The position numbers and the translations under genes are program-made. From Dichotomocladium elegans (lineage: Eukaryota > Mucoromycota > Mucoromycetes > Mucorales > Lichtheimiaceae): a DNA stretch of 64,000 nucleotides. The stretch covers positions 2,108,001 through 2,172,000 of the forward strand of contig JAIXMN010000001.1 of the NCBI GenBank assembly GCA_025716815.1, read 5' to 3'. This document shows positions 11,701 through 23,893 of this stretch, piece by piece. The notes under the pieces were generated by a model. That model ran no database searches. It saw only the letters and a list, made by a program, of their open reading frames with translations, and was not told the DNA's origin. The first letter of the stretch is position 1. Each line of letters opens with the position of its first letter.

Positions 11701-12728
11701 TTACAAGTTTTTCAATGTCCCGGGTCTTGGAATGGCAGAGTGTGACGGTGGCATTTTCACCTGTCAAAAGTGTAGCAACAGGGGCACCCTAGATTAAAAA
11801 TTCCGGTACATCAGCCGAACCCCAATGTGCATATTTTCCCAGCTGCTTTGCCGTACAACAATGTCACTGCGACCCAGCACCACAGCGCGTTTTCCGGCGA
11901 TATCGATGCCAGTCGAATGAAGGAGTGTAATGATACCCTTTGGGGTGCAAGGTAAAAACAATGGCTCTGCAGATTTCTTGGCCATGTTGCCGACATTGAC
12001 AGCATGAAAGCTGTTCTCCCCCCCCCCAAAAAAAAGGACAAAATACGTGAGCAAGGGCGCGCCCGCACGGCTTTTGATCTGTCATGTACTTACCCATCCA
12101 CATCCTTTTGGTAATCAATAGCTTCAACCACCACAGTCTCATCGATATGCGAAGGCAAGGGCATCTGGACAAGGATACCATGGACACGATAGTCGTCATT
12201 GAGCGATTTGAGCTTCTGCAGCAGCTCAGCCTGGGATATCGTCTCAGGCAGCTTCTGCAAACTAAAATCGATGCCGGCCTAAAAAAGAAACAAAATAATA
12301 GGCGTAAGACGCCCACCGCTACTTCCACCCCACCATCCCGTTTATATATATATATATACTTACCTCTCGGGCAGCACGCTCCTTCATGCGAATGTATAAA
12401 CTGGAGTCTTCTCGTTCACCCACTTGGACAATGGCCAAATGGGGGTTGAAATGCGGGAACTGGGCCTTGGTGGCAGCGACATTCTCCTTCACCTTGTTGC
12501 GCACAGATCTAAGTGAATAGGAATGAGCGGAGAAAGCATAAAGCAGGAATGGTCAAGGATGGGGATGAACACATGCTGTGCAATGGTTTTTCCGTCGATA
12601 ATAGAGGCAGGCATGGTTGTCAAAAGACGCGCTATTGTTAGGAGACCCTGTGTCTGAGGACGTTGCGATTGAACACGAGAAAGAACCGTGGAAACCCGGC
12701 GGTGAGAACAAAACGCACGCAAAAGCAT
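8789..12728 (-). CDS. ADE3/MIS1-like: Trifunctional C1-tetrahydrofolate synthase (dehydrogenase/cyclohydrolase/formate ligase)
   Basis: Fourteen exons join in frame to 934 aa from the Met at 12614 or 972 aa from the Met at 12728. The enzyme interconverts one-carbon THF derivatives: methylene-THF dehydrogenase, methenyl-THF cyclohydrolase, then formyl-THF synthetase. Seen: YIRMK with the catalytic Tyr-x3-Lys, the NADP-domain strand [21 protein letters not shown] closing the first half, the synthetase P-loop [13 protein letters not shown], and the C-terminus [17 protein letters not shown]. The first 38 codons are Arg/Ser/Leu rich with no acidic residue, as in a mitochondrial presequence; the internal MPASIIDGK matches the start of cytosolic forms. 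Introns lie at 12509-12576 (donor GC, or GT from 12570), 12279-12363, 12011-12093, 11789-11856, 11591-11704, 11416-11478, 11056-11116, 10880-10960, 10552-10637, 10436-10501, 10290-10360, 9431-9489 and 8919-9034. Confidence 0.93.
11438..11465. repeat. (TA)14 microsatellite inside an intron
   Basis: An uninterrupted TA run occupies nearly half of the 63 bp intron 11416-11478 of the C1-THF synthase gene. A shorter TA run at about 12342-12358 sits in another intron of the same gene, next to its donor site. Length variation here would change intron size but not the protein. Confidence 0.9.
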
Positions 12729-13352
12729 GTGTTTTCTAATTTTTTAGGTCCGTGTCGGGAGGAGATGCTTTGAGTCACAGAAGCGGGCAACGTTTATCTT
12801 CCGTTCGTTGTCCTGGGCACACCTCTCTGTCTCTTTCCCTCTCTCTCCTCCCTTTCGAATGGAATATCCATCGTACCTCGCGTGAACATGGTTGATCTAA
12901 GAAACCACTATTCTACTAACAGAGCCTCTCCTTGTTGTGACACAATGGCGCCTTTACGCATAATGCCCTCTTTTATTTTGTTCCAACAGTAGCCATTTGC
13001 ATTATTTGCGCAACGAGTATTCAAAGAATTCCGTGTTTTTCCTACTCGCAACAAAAGAGGACTTTTACAGATTTAATCTTATTTATATATATACCGTTTG
13101 TCATGAACATCAGTTGTTCGTGGCCAAACCTCGGCACGCATCTGTGTTTGTTTGATCCATCCACACCTGCCTTAAACGTCATCAAAACACAGCTACCAAT
13201 CAATTTGAGCCAGTGATCAGCCGGCAGACGCAAGGGAAAAAAAAAGAAATTCCCCCACCATCTTCTTACTCCTTCTCTTCCTTCCTTGTCTTTTGTTATT
13301 TCCGCATCTGTTCACATTCGACATGCATCATAATCATCAAGCCATTATAAAC
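12729..13352. promoter_or_regulatory. Divergent promoter region between C1-THF synthase and SDE2
   Basis: The two start codons (12728 on minus, 13353 on plus) face away from each other over 624 bp, so this interval must hold both promoters. It has pyrimidine-rich tracts near both genes. No specific factor site is assigned. Confidence 0.5.
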
Positions 13353-14535
13353 ATGTTTGGCGGCCGTGGGCCGCTCTGTCTCTCTTTTGAGCCCACTGAC
13401 GATCACACCATTCAAGATCTGAAGGTCAGGCTTGAGGGAATGACACACATTGATATGGCCGATCAACGGATCAGTACTCTGGGCGGCCGGCCATTGCAAG
13501 ATGACGATCTTTTGTTTGGTGATCCACACGGACCGCTAGTTCTCAATCTTTCGCTGCGCTTGCGTGGTGGCAAGGGCGGTTTTGGATCGATGCTGCGAGC
13601 CCAGGGCGGTCGCATGAATGCACAAAAGACGACGAATTTTGAGGCCTGTCGTGATCTCCAGGGCAGACGCATCCGTACGGTGAATGAAAACAAAAGGTGA
13701 AGAGCGAGGGAAAAGATGAGGGGGGTTTTTAAGCTTTACTCATCCTTATCTTTTTTTTTTGTTGTATACGAAAAAAAGACGTGAAGAAGCGCTTGCAGCA
13801 CTACCCGAAATCGAACGAGAACGAGAGGAACGAATTCAGAAGAAAATTGAGGAAGGACTTAAGGAGCGCGAACCCAAGAAGTTTCGTTTTGATGATAATC
13901 AGTTCCTGGAAGACCGCGAGGAAGTGATTGAGAGTGTCAAAAGTGCAGTGAGCAAGATGCTCAAGCAGCAGCAGCCGGCCAAGAAGGCAAAGGTTACCAA
14001 ATCACCCCCTATGACCTCCATGTTCGATGACGAGATATCTGAAGACGACGACAACGACGACGACGAAGAAGACGACGATGATGACAATGAGGAAGCCGAT
14101 TCTGCGGAAGCTTCTGACGCTCGAAACTCAAAAGAAACAACACATACCTCGAACAAACAGGAGACCACGAAGAGCGCTACGTCGTCAGGAGTTAAGGACA
14201 AGGGCAAAGGCAAGGCCTCTGTAAGACAACAAGAAAGCGGAGGCAAGAATGATAATGACGACAGCGACGATGATGACGAAAAGAAAGATCCGAAGAAGAT
14301 CCTCTCCGAATTCATGGACGCAAATTACGGGGACGAATATGATAGCGAGGAAGACGAAGATTTCGTGGATGACGAAGAGGAGAGCAGCTCAGAGGACAAT
14401 GATGATGAGGAAGACTTTGATGCAGAAGAAGAGGAGAACGAGGAGCGAACTCATGTCAAGGCAGAATCGAGTTCGTCATCCCAGGACAAAGGAAAAGGCA
14501 AGCAGACGAGGAAACGCAAAGAACGCGAGGAGTAA
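13353..14535 (+). CDS. SDE2: Sde2 splicing/telomere-maintenance factor with processed ubiquitin fold
   Basis: Two exons, 13353-13696 and 13779-14535, give 366 aa. The N-terminal 73 residues look like a ubiquitin fold ending in LRLRGG, followed at once by [13 protein letters not shown], the conserved Sde2 junction (Gly72-Gly73/Lys74). In the family a deubiquitinase cuts after this GG, and the Lys-initiated C-terminal part enters the spliceosome for intron-specific splicing. After this comes a charged helix ([18 protein letters not shown]) and a long Asp/Glu/Ser/Lys-rich, surely disordered tail. I chose the Met at 13353 because the ubiquitin-like fold begins there; in-frame Mets at 13323 and 13293 would add 10-20 residues. 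The gene is convergent with the next one, with 80 bp between the stops. Confidence 0.92.
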
Positions 14536-14615
14536 ATTACGAAAATATCAGATTCATCTTCTGCTGATTGCAGGTACAAAAAGAAATGCTTGATAAAAAA
14601 TAAAATCCGCTATTT

Positions 14616-16274
14616 CTACGACGATGTTATTTTTTGCAATAACTCACGGGGAAACGCGGTGCATCCGGAATAATCTGCGCCGAAGGCTGCGTCGATGACG
14701 AACATGTTGGCGAGTTTATCCACCAGTTTGGGGACTTCCTGTTCTTCCCCTTCGTCCTCGCCCATACCATCGAATCCGCGGCCAAGTGCGCCCGAGTGAT
14801 GCTGACCCCATGTCAACAGCCTTCCCTGATCCGTTAGGGCGCCGTAATGATGACTATTGCAACCAAGATGAAAAACTCGGCCTCAAAAAAAAAGGACGCG
14901 TGTCTCTCCATCGCACACCTCGACTCACATGCCAAAGATGATCTTGACAATTGATTGGCCGTTGAGGTGAAGAATGCGCAGTGGTTGCTCGGCTTGGCGT
15001 TGGTGTTGTGTGCCAATCAGAGCGCTGCCGTATCTTGTGCATATAGCGAAGTTATGGAAGTGTGCCGAGAGCGACACAGGCCGGCCATGGACCTGTATGG
15101 CCGATGCAAATCCGTCCATTGACACCTTGACACCGTCATTCTGTGTATCACTGCGGTTGTGGTTGCTGCTGCTGCTGCTGCGAGGAGAGATCCGAAATAC
15201 CCGACCTGATCGCGTCAGGGCGATCCCGCTGTCGAGCATGCCTGCGAGATGCGTGAAGGGATCGGCTGGGGTTGAGGATGTCAAGACGGCAGGCTGTGAC
15301 GGAGATAGAGGCGGAGACGGCACGAACCAGATGATGCCCTGGGAAGAGAGCAGGGTTGAAAAAGACCGGTGGGCTGCGACCTGCTGGATTGGCTGGACCA
15401 GTGCAAGTTCTCGGGGCGCATGGCCATGTGCCCAGTGCCAAGCCCTACCCGAGACACGGTCAGCGGCAATGCAGTGGAATTTGCTGCTGGCAATGGATGT
15501 GATGCTTGAAGGAAGATCATCCATCTGGTAGGGTTGTGTTGGGACAAGGCTCGGTGTGTCTTCTGCTATGCGTGTTTGCATCTTTTAAGAGGATTAGGGC
15601 AATGCTCCCTCTCCCCTTCCTTAGCATGGGTCTTTTATCTCTAGGTTAACGGGTTCTTTTTCGCTTTACCAATCCCCACATCCAGACCTGGCCGCGTCGG
15701 TCAAGGGCATGGAAGGATTTTTCGCCTGCAACAAGTTTGGCAATAGCCTTCCCTCGCATCGCACGCAGTTCCCGGGGAAAATGGATCTGCTTCAGAAACC
15801 TACATAGACGATGCACCCAGTCTCTCTCTCACTCTCACTCTCTCCAGAGTGAGGCAGCGAGGAGAGCGAGGGGTGTCCATGATGTAATGAATACGGATGG
15901 TCTTATAACTGAGATAGGCCATATCCCCTCTCCTCTTTAGTCCTTTTTCTCTTCATTCCGCCAAATACGCACATGTGTTGGAAAGGGTTGTATTGGTCAC
16001 CGAAGCCGAGCTGCCTATCACTGTTCTCCCCCCATGCGAATGTCTGGAGCGCACCGGCTAGCGCTTGATAAAACTGTTTAGAAGATCCATACGGAAGTTG
16101 GTGCATGAACCGAGCAAGGCCAAAGTCGGTGGTGACTCGTCCATGCCATACGCAGTCGGCATTACAAAGTGTGTAAAGCTTCCAGCATGTTTCTGACAGA
16201 CCCAAAAGCGACGCTATAGGAAGAAGAGATAGAATCTGATCGATAATGTCGATGGGTAGTTCAGAGAGCTTCAT
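14616..16274 (-). CDS. F-box protein with RCC1-like repeats (SAF1-type)
   Basis: Exons 16274-15973, 15799-15670, 15581-14929 and 14853-14616 join in frame to 440 aa. The N-terminus LSELPIDIIDQILSLLP is an F-box, the part that binds Skp1 in SCF ubiquitin ligases. The rest carries RCC1-type blades: FAWGENSDRQLGFGD, GQVWMWG, RAWHWAHG, GRLLTWGQHHSGALGRG, spaced as in a beta-propeller. The same architecture occurs in yeast Saf1, an SCF substrate adaptor; the substrate here is unknown. The last codons (ELLQKITSS) follow a GTGAG that could be a further donor, so the extreme C-terminus is uncertain. I used the Met directly before the F-box. Confidence 0.85.
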
Positions 16275-16701
16275 GAGAAAACTTATTAATGGGAGGGGAA
16301 AAAGCAACAAGGGAAGAGAAAGAGGTAGCGTAACCAAGTACGCACATATACACACACATACAAATGGATCATGTTTATGCGAGTGTCTTGAACACATGAC
16401 CCATTCCCGCCTAGATCGCCTAGAGGCGAAATTCAAAAAAGCGATTTGGAGTTATATTATTATTATTATTATTACTTGCTTGCTTGCATAGAGGTTGAAT
16501 GAGAAGATTAGTGTACATCTGCAGACACGCACACACATACACATACGCATACACAAAGCGTATGTAGCGTGGGAACCGCGCAAAAGCGAGTAGGATGGGT
16601 GATTACGACGTAAAAAGAGATGATGAGTTTTTTGCGTGGGGTTGAATTTTCGTATATGTACAAAGAGATTTGCGTGGGAAGTCTTTTTTTTTTCTTTTCG
16701 T
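16275..16701. other. Intergenic spacer with microsatellites
   Basis: Upstream sequence of the F-box/RCC1 gene and downstream of the small minus-strand gene. It contains a TTA/ATT triplet run near 16454-16474 and CA-rich patches near 16340 and 16525-16552. No gene is seen. Confidence 0.6.
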
Positions 16702-17369
16702 TTAAGCCTTATCCTCCCGAGGCAGAGCATCGAACTTTGTTTGAAGATGAATGAGCCGAGCGGTCATGGCGGATTGCAGCAGGGAACGGATGGACTCGTC
16801 CATGGTCTGTTTCTGAAGTGCCATGAACGTGCTGGTGCAGTTATCCATGGCTTCTTGGGCTGCCATGCGGTCACCCGCGTAGTACATTGTGCCCCACGAA
16901 TCTTGTGCGTACTTGATCTACAGGAATCAAGAGTAGGTTAGCGATGATGTGCGCGCCGGGAAGCTGTTGATGTTGAAGCAACCTGCTTTTTTTGCTTCTT
17001 GCAGCCTACCTCATCCAAAGCCAATTCGCACAGATTTCTTAGAGTCCGGATGCTCTTCTCGTAGGTGTTCTCGTGCTGGTTACTTTCTTCTTCGATGGTC
17101 AGAGAGGACAAGGATGTGGACGTAGACGTGTTTGACCCGCGCCGCCGAAATAAGGATGATAACCCGAGATATTTTGTGTTGTTGTTGCTGCTGCTGCTCG
17201 TGCTTGCGAGCGAGTTTTTGCGGCCTGCAGAATCGACACTCCAACTATCTGAGCTCGTCCCGGTTGAATTAAAGCTACTTGCGTGGGATGGCCGTCGGTC
17301 GTTGCATAGCGTGGAAGGCGTATCACAGTTGACGTTGAAGCGATTCATCAGAATCGACCATTTAGGCAT
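16702..17369 (-). CDS. Unidentified 191-aa protein, Ser-rich N-terminus and helical C-terminus
   Basis: Exon 1 (17369-17010) and exon 2 (16917-16702) join in phase 0 to 191 aa across a GT-AG intron. The first half is low-complexity (Ser/Thr/Asn runs, basic SSLFRRRGS). The second half, from the EEESNQHENTYEKSIRTL region to the end, is predicted by eye to be helical with heptad-like hydrophobic spacing (LCELALDE, TFMALQKQTMDESIRSLLQSAM, LIHLQTKFDALP). I do not recognise a family. Coding is supported by the clean intron and by the continued amphipathic pattern across the junction. Confidence 0.7.
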
Positions 17370-17440
17370 TTTTTTTCTGCGTGTGGCAAAACGAAATAAG
17401 TGTCTGTGGTTCGAATGGCAAGAAAAAAGTGCAACAGGGC

Positions 17441-17450
17441 TCTATTTATG
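17441..17450 (-). promoter_or_regulatory. Candidate TATA box of the 191-aa gene
   Basis: On the minus strand CATAAATAGA lies about 72-81 bp upstream of the ATG at 17369. Motif and distance only. Confidence 0.35.
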
Positions 17451-20400
17451 TATAGAATGTTGATTCTTCATCGCGCGCTCTTTTTAAAAAGGAGGAGAGG
17501 AAAGATGTATCTCGGGCGTATAGGAGATAATTTATTTTGTTATTATTTCGGCGCACAAAGAGGAGAAAGAAAAGTAATAGGATGCGCCTGGTGCGTAGCT
17601 GTGGTTCTTTGTAATCTACACGCTCTTAAGGAGCATTTGCAAAGGGCGAGGGTTAGGGGAGTCTGAGCGAGGCAAAGATTATATCCATCAGGTACGAGTG
17701 AGATTTTCCTAATTTGGGTATTCCCCACAGGCACCCCTGGAGCGCACACACGACCCTTGTGGTGGTCATCATGGGCAGGGATGGGGTAGAAAGAGGAAAT
17801 GGGCGAGGGGAATGCCATGCGAGATCATGGAGGAAACCCATAGCGAGGACATTCAGACTCCCTCAATAGGCAGGACTAGTGGGGCTTTAGTTGTCGCTTG
17901 TTGGAGCGATGGAGAACAATGCTGACTATATAGAGAGAGAGACACCCCGAAGGCAGTCATACGTGCTTGTGCTGCAGACACGCACACATACATATACGCA
18001 AGATGCATGGTCATTAACACACATTAGATTCAGAAATATATTTCATGGATGCAATGAATAAGTAATTTTATTTGTGTCCACATCCATGCAATCACGTTTT
18101 CTCTCCCTCCTAAGGCTTTACTGCGCTCATTCCCCTTTGGCCCGTGTTCTCTTCTTTTCATTGTAATTTCTTAATAGTTGCTAAGATTGATGAAGAGGGA
18201 AGAGCGGTAGATACTGCCGATCACGCCTCTTTCCCTTGTTTATCCACCAAAGAAGGAGCGATAAGCAATAATTGATCTTATGATCTTATTCCTCCCAACT
18301 CCCGACATATATATATCTTTACCTCAAAGGAAGACTAGATATGTAGATATCATCGAATAGGTTCGCTAAATATATCTTTTTATGAGCAATAACTTTTATA
18401 CATGAGGAATAATAAAAAAAGAATGAGAAATTCAGTAGATTGAAAACGAACCATATTTCGTCGAAGGATTTGCGATGTCATATATCTACAGGCGTTTCTC
18501 ATTAATGTATGCATGTAAATAAGCTCTCTAGAACCTTTAAAATTCGCATTTACCTTTTCGGCAAGCTCTCTGCGATGCTTTCTGTTTTGGGATATTCCAA
18601 GGTTGGTTAGGTACCCAATATACGGGTGCGTGTGTTAAGTTCATTGGTGTACTAGCACATCCCAAGTGGCATTTTACTCCATAGAGATAATTTCTTTGTT
18701 AATGGAAATGAAGAACAAAGAGCAAAGCTCCCGCCCTCTCTTCCCTTCCCCTTTTGTAAGCTCTAAAATTTCATGCGCATGATAAATTAAATGTCATCAG
18801 GGGAAAGGGGGTGGGCGGCGCGGAAATTATCCATGCATACTTAGCCACCACATGACATAGTTTATTTTCGTTTAACAATAGAAAAAATATATTACTGAGA
18901 TAGTCTGCTTTTAAAATGGAAGCCTATGCGCGGCCGATCACTGGTACGAACGCATGAAACAAGTGACGCAGATCTATGGTGGCAACAACAACAGCAGCAG
19001 AAGCAAAAAGGTAAGAGGCGATACATTAGAAGAAGGAAAAAGTGAGAACATGGCAAAGTCATGAAATCGTAGCAGGAGGTTGCCAGCCCGGAGTGCGCCC
19101 CTACCGCTCGTTGGGCATATGAGCCCGATTAAAAGCAATAGCTACGAGTGTTCCCGCAAAGGAAAAAATTCTTGTTTGGAGTCTTCTCCACTCCACACCT
19201 GTGTCAGAAAGAGAGAGAGTTTTTTATGTACGTATGTGTGGATTAATACAAAGAAGGTGTCAAAAGGGCTATACACGTTTTACTCTGAGTAACAAAGTAT
19301 CTATAGTTTGACCATGTCCAGCGATTCCACCCAGTTTGCTACGTGTTTTCTTATTGGGCCATGTGTCCGTTTTCACTTGTACTGTGCAAATGCATCCAAT
19401 GACGAATTGAGGTAGGAGATTGGATGGACAGAATCGGAGCATCGTGGAAAGAGCAAATCTCTCAAGCTCTTGTCCTCTTAGGCCGATTCTAACAATTATG
19501 CAATATGAAGCCGTTGATACAGTAACAAAATCATGATGCTATAGAGATTGCAGTTCACAGGTAATAATTGTACGGACAACTCTTCGTGAAGATGATTACA
19601 AAAACGATCGTCTCATGTATCAATCAATTCAGGAACTAAACTTGAGGACAACAGTATGAAATATCCGCTAGTAGTGTCTCGAGAAGCTCAGCAGGTTCCT
19701 CTTATGAGACAAAAATGGGGGGGGGTAAAGGCCTTGCTTACACCCCATGGGTGATGAAGAAGAGTACCTGAGTGGATCGAATGGGTGTGATGAATAGGAT
19801 GGACCAATGTTATTGAGGAATCAGTTTGTGGTTGAACTCATTGATTTTGATGTGTCCACCCATCCTGGCAGTGATATCATGCAGGATAATATACTCGCCT
19901 TTTCATGCCCGTGATAACATAGTCTTTATGTTGTTCTTCAACGGGATGCTGTGCTCCCTCTTGTTCTGAGCTCCAACTGTATCATTTTTGCCAAGTTGGA
20001 GGAAATCCGTTACTTATAGCTGCTTGCAATTCGGAAGGATCCCGGACCCTTCGCAGCTAGTTAATTATATATCGTGTGGACGCAAGACTGCCATGTTCAT
20101 CAGCACCATGCCCTTGTCTATCTTCATAAAGAAATCAGTTTTACTCATTTCAAAATGATGAGTATGCGTAGAAGGAGTAGGACTGATAAAATCATTTTTC
20201 CAAAATTGAAGTTAAAAGGTCAGGGAAATAGAAGTCGGAGGAATTTTCACTCACGATGATGAAGTAAATGCCACATGCATGGCACAAGACGGTGTATTTA
20301 TGTATCTATTTGCCTTTCATCCGAGTCCAAAACTTTCTATCCTTTGTAGATTTACCAAATGCAACCGTACTTGATGAGCCATGAAAGAGAGATCAGAAAG

Positions 20401-23400
20401 GAGAGTGGACCATTCGGTGGGGCCGCGATTTAGTTGCCGTCAGAATTGGGCCATTCCTCTTCGTATCGAGGAGCCGTTGCTTCTGCCACTGCCTGTACTT
20501 TGTCCCTGCTATCGCTTCGCAATCGCTCACACTCTGAGGTGCTCACACTTTTTGTGATCGTCTGCTTGTCCCCCTACGTGCTCACCCGACGTATTTTGCC
20601 GGCTCTGTGCCCCCAGCGTGTTCCCGCCGTTACCTCTGACGTCCCTTCCTCTTTCTTCTGGCGCTGTTCCTGGCGCACCACCAATCGTCCGCCATGGTTA
20701 TCGCCATGTGCACACCTGGATATGCCTGGTGTTAACCGGGTTGGTAAGTCAAATTGTGAAGGGTGTGAGTTAATGTTTTCTGTTGATTTCGAAGCCTTTT
20801 ATTTTAGAAAATATATCAAGTAACCCGAAAAGCTGATATATTTACAGAGATGAACTTGCCGAACATTATGTGCGACATCGTATTTCCATGCATGCGATAC
20901 TGGTTTATGGAAAATTGTGTACAGCAGATGTGAATATTATCCATAATAGGAGAGAACCTGTTCAGTCAAGTTCAGCGCAATCCTCTTCTCTCTGCACTAT
21001 CGTCTCAACTCATCCCAGTTTTCTCTTGAATTTTTCTTGTCGTTTTCGTTACACATTAGATCCTGAATATCTTCGCTTATTATTATCCATGTCTCATCGT
21101 TTAAAAAAACGCAGATCATGCACCGGGCAGTAATCCGAACGGCGCCAGTATCTTTCTGTATAATAGTTCAATCCCACGCGGGGTGATCCTTTCCTTCAGC
21201 GCCTCCAAGCTTGGCGTCGCAGTGGTCCGCTCCTTATTGAGTCCGTCGATGAGTATCCTTACCTATTCCGTACTAATCAACCATTGCTTGCCCTCCTTTC
21301 AATGGATCATCGAGCCTCATCGAATGGTTATAAAACAATCTGTTATAAGGGAGCTACGAATGCTGATGCATCTGGTAATAATAACGCTTGATCGAAATTG
21401 CGTCTGACAAGTATGATTCTCCTCAAATGGAACGTACGCTGGAATCCGTTACATGAGATCCAGCCGAACGTCGATCAGGGGACGGAGAGCATCCTCAACC
21501 GCGTCAGTCATGGTCTTGCCGTATCTGAAGGGTGGCTCTTCAGGACAATGAGCCAAAAACCGTGCATGCACAAATCCTTCATCCATCTCGTACTTTCTTG
21601 TTGCCGAGAGGCGACAGCATTCCTAGCCTTTGCTCTTGTTGTCGTCGCTGCTGCTATTCACAGTGGAATGGGACTCAATTCATTCATCCTTGGTACCTTC
21701 GTCAGCAGACGGCAGGCACTATGTAGTTTCCTGACAATCATGCGCGAACGCTTCTCATAGAAAGATCTTGTCGAGCGCAAGCACTGGCGCCAGAAACGCT
21801 TTCACGATGTCATCATTCAGGTAATGAATGCAGCGCTCTATCGATTTAGGAAGGCATGCTAAAGAGGAGAGGTACGAGGCGATGGATGGTGAAGACACAA
21901 GTGGTGCCTTCCCATGGAAAAGAACAAAGGGTATCAGGCCCTCTTCAGCTCGCCCATCGTAATATGTGAACGGTGTGTGTGTGCCGCATGACTTGTACGA
22001 GGGCGAGAAAATTAGAGGAGGATTTGAGCCAAAAGTTAATAGCAAGCGTTTTCTTTTAAGTCCAAGATTGACGAGGAAGATTCTTTCGCTTTATATAGAA
22101 GGGTGGGAGAGTATAGATACATTGATCTACCGTATGGGAAGAAAAACAAAAGAGGAGCAAAAGAGACCGGCAGCGATCTGCTTTCTTTTGTCATCCATGT
22201 GTCCGGCTCGGCGGCTCGGGGTAGATGAACAGTGCTTGTATTACAGCTGGACATTAATCCAATTGCCGATGGAACTTCCCTGTTCGGCTCCGCCCTATAC
22301 ACTTAGAGTGAGAGACCTTGGATCATGAAAGTAGTCCATAGTGGCAACCTCTCAGAATGTTCAAGGTGGGTCCCTACTCGGTCTTTTCAGGAAAGGACGG
22401 GTTACCCCAAATTTCGCACCTGCACTCTCTGTGTAAGGAGACCGCTACAATGTTGTCCAACTCCTTGTTTCATAGAATTTGAGGGCTGTGCACCAGCGGG
22501 GGTGCGTATTCTTCTCAAAGAAGTTTTCTATTCTGCTGTGTTACCTCGAAGTCACTGTATGTGATTTACAGCCAAGAAAGCTGAACTATCCTCGGTCGGG
22601 CTATGGAATGCAGGACTTCCTGATAGTTATCCATTTAGCATGTAAAAGGGTTTAGGGGATTCCACCGATGCGCTTCATAATACTAGAGATGATGTCAACG
22701 TACTCAAATTTCATGCCGTTTATTGCTACGGGAAACAGACAATTGGGAAACATCGGATAATGCGAGACACAAAGGCTCTAACCCGAATCATAAATGCGAC
22801 CATTCCTAATAAAGACGGGCAGTTTGTCATTTGAAGAAAACCAGAGGTCTGAGCACAATTTTCCTCCCTCCACAATTTTGACACGAAACTTTTTCGATTT
22901 TATATCTCAGCACCCAAGAGTTTCAGGACGATGATTGGGTATGCCGTCAAGATCGCGTTTTGCGACTTTTCCCAGCAAGCTATCCCATTTGAATTCGGAG
23001 CAACTGTACCGAGAGGAAAGGAAAAACAGCTCTGATTATAAGGGCATATAGCACATGAACTTTCAGTATTATCGCGGGAAGAGTAGGGTATTACTAACAT
23101 TGCCCATCTATCAAGTGCGGATCTTCAAGGACAAGGATATTATCGGATATGGTAACTGAGGAACGTGCATCACATAACAGCAGCTTGTTGCCATTATTGT
23201 CGATCGGAGCCGATCTGGTTTCTCTTTGCTTCCATGATCTTAATCAAATTTTAGAAGGGCCGACGGTTTTGGTCTCCATGGCCGGATGCAAGTCAGTGAG
23301 CGTATCCATAAAAGACGCAAATATCTGGTACACGAAGCCCTGCAATTCCCGATGTCATGACGATTGTTGCGTGTTGACGGAGAATATTGAGAGGCACATG

Positions 23401-23836
23401 GTGTCATGGGGGTGGGGGGTTGGCGGGAGAAATGGAAAAATTGAAGAGGTTAACCGATCTTCTCTGTCTCTTGCTGTGCATACATACGCTCTCTCTTCCT
23501 CACTTTTTGCGTGTGTGAGAGCGAGAGTGTGTGTATGCTTGTGTATGTGTATCAGGTGTGGAGATATCGAGTCAACAAAGCGTACAGCACGGGAGGTGAT
23601 AGTTCTAAAATAGTGCAAATTGCAACTATGGAATTCTGCAGCAGAAAGAAAGAAAAAACAAGTGACCATTTGCCCGACTGCATTTCTGAACCCCATTTTC
23701 CCACAAAGAGCGCGCGCAAGTTGGGGGGGGGTAATGGAGAGAAAGAGAGAGAGTAGGATGTTGAGGCGGTTGCCGGGTTGGGGGAGACGTCTTCCTCTTG
23801 CGAGCCTTAGCCAAATCGGGACTCGTGGTTTATTGT
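17451..23836. other. 6.4 kb gene-poor region with repeat fragments
   Basis: No gene with recognisable domains. Short ORFs on both strands (for example 21755-22045 minus and 22036-22302 minus) have no motif I trust. A diverged dispersed repeat lies at about 20370-20790. Short stretches at about 20198-20214 and 20255-20281 resemble sequence at 46514-46626. The region looks like decayed intergenic DNA. Confidence 0.5.
20370..20790 (+). repeat. Diverged dispersed repeat, copy 1
   Basis: This stretch aligns by eye with about 47755-48210. Shared landmarks in the same order are ACTTGATGAGCCAT near the start, GGTGCTCNCA in the middle, TTCTGGCG and CCTGGCGCA, then CATGTGCACNCCTGGATA and GGGTTGGTAA. 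The copies differ by many substitutions and small gaps. No long ORF is conserved, so it is probably a non-coding end or a decayed mobile element. Confidence 0.6.
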
Positions 23837-23837
23837 G

Positions 23838-23845
23838 TATATAAA
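23838..23845 (+). promoter_or_regulatory. TATA box of the small C2H2 gene
   Basis: TATATAAA ends 48 bp before the ATG at 23894. This is a consensus TATA element well placed for a short 5' UTR. Confidence 0.6.
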
Positions 23846-23893
23846 GGCCGCCTATTCCTTGACTACAAATACCTCTCCAACCGTTTTCACCTT

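Noticed and set aside
21755..22302. Minus-strand ORFs of 96 and 88 codons
   Set aside because: No motif or convincing intron links them; could be decayed element sequence, but nothing shows which.
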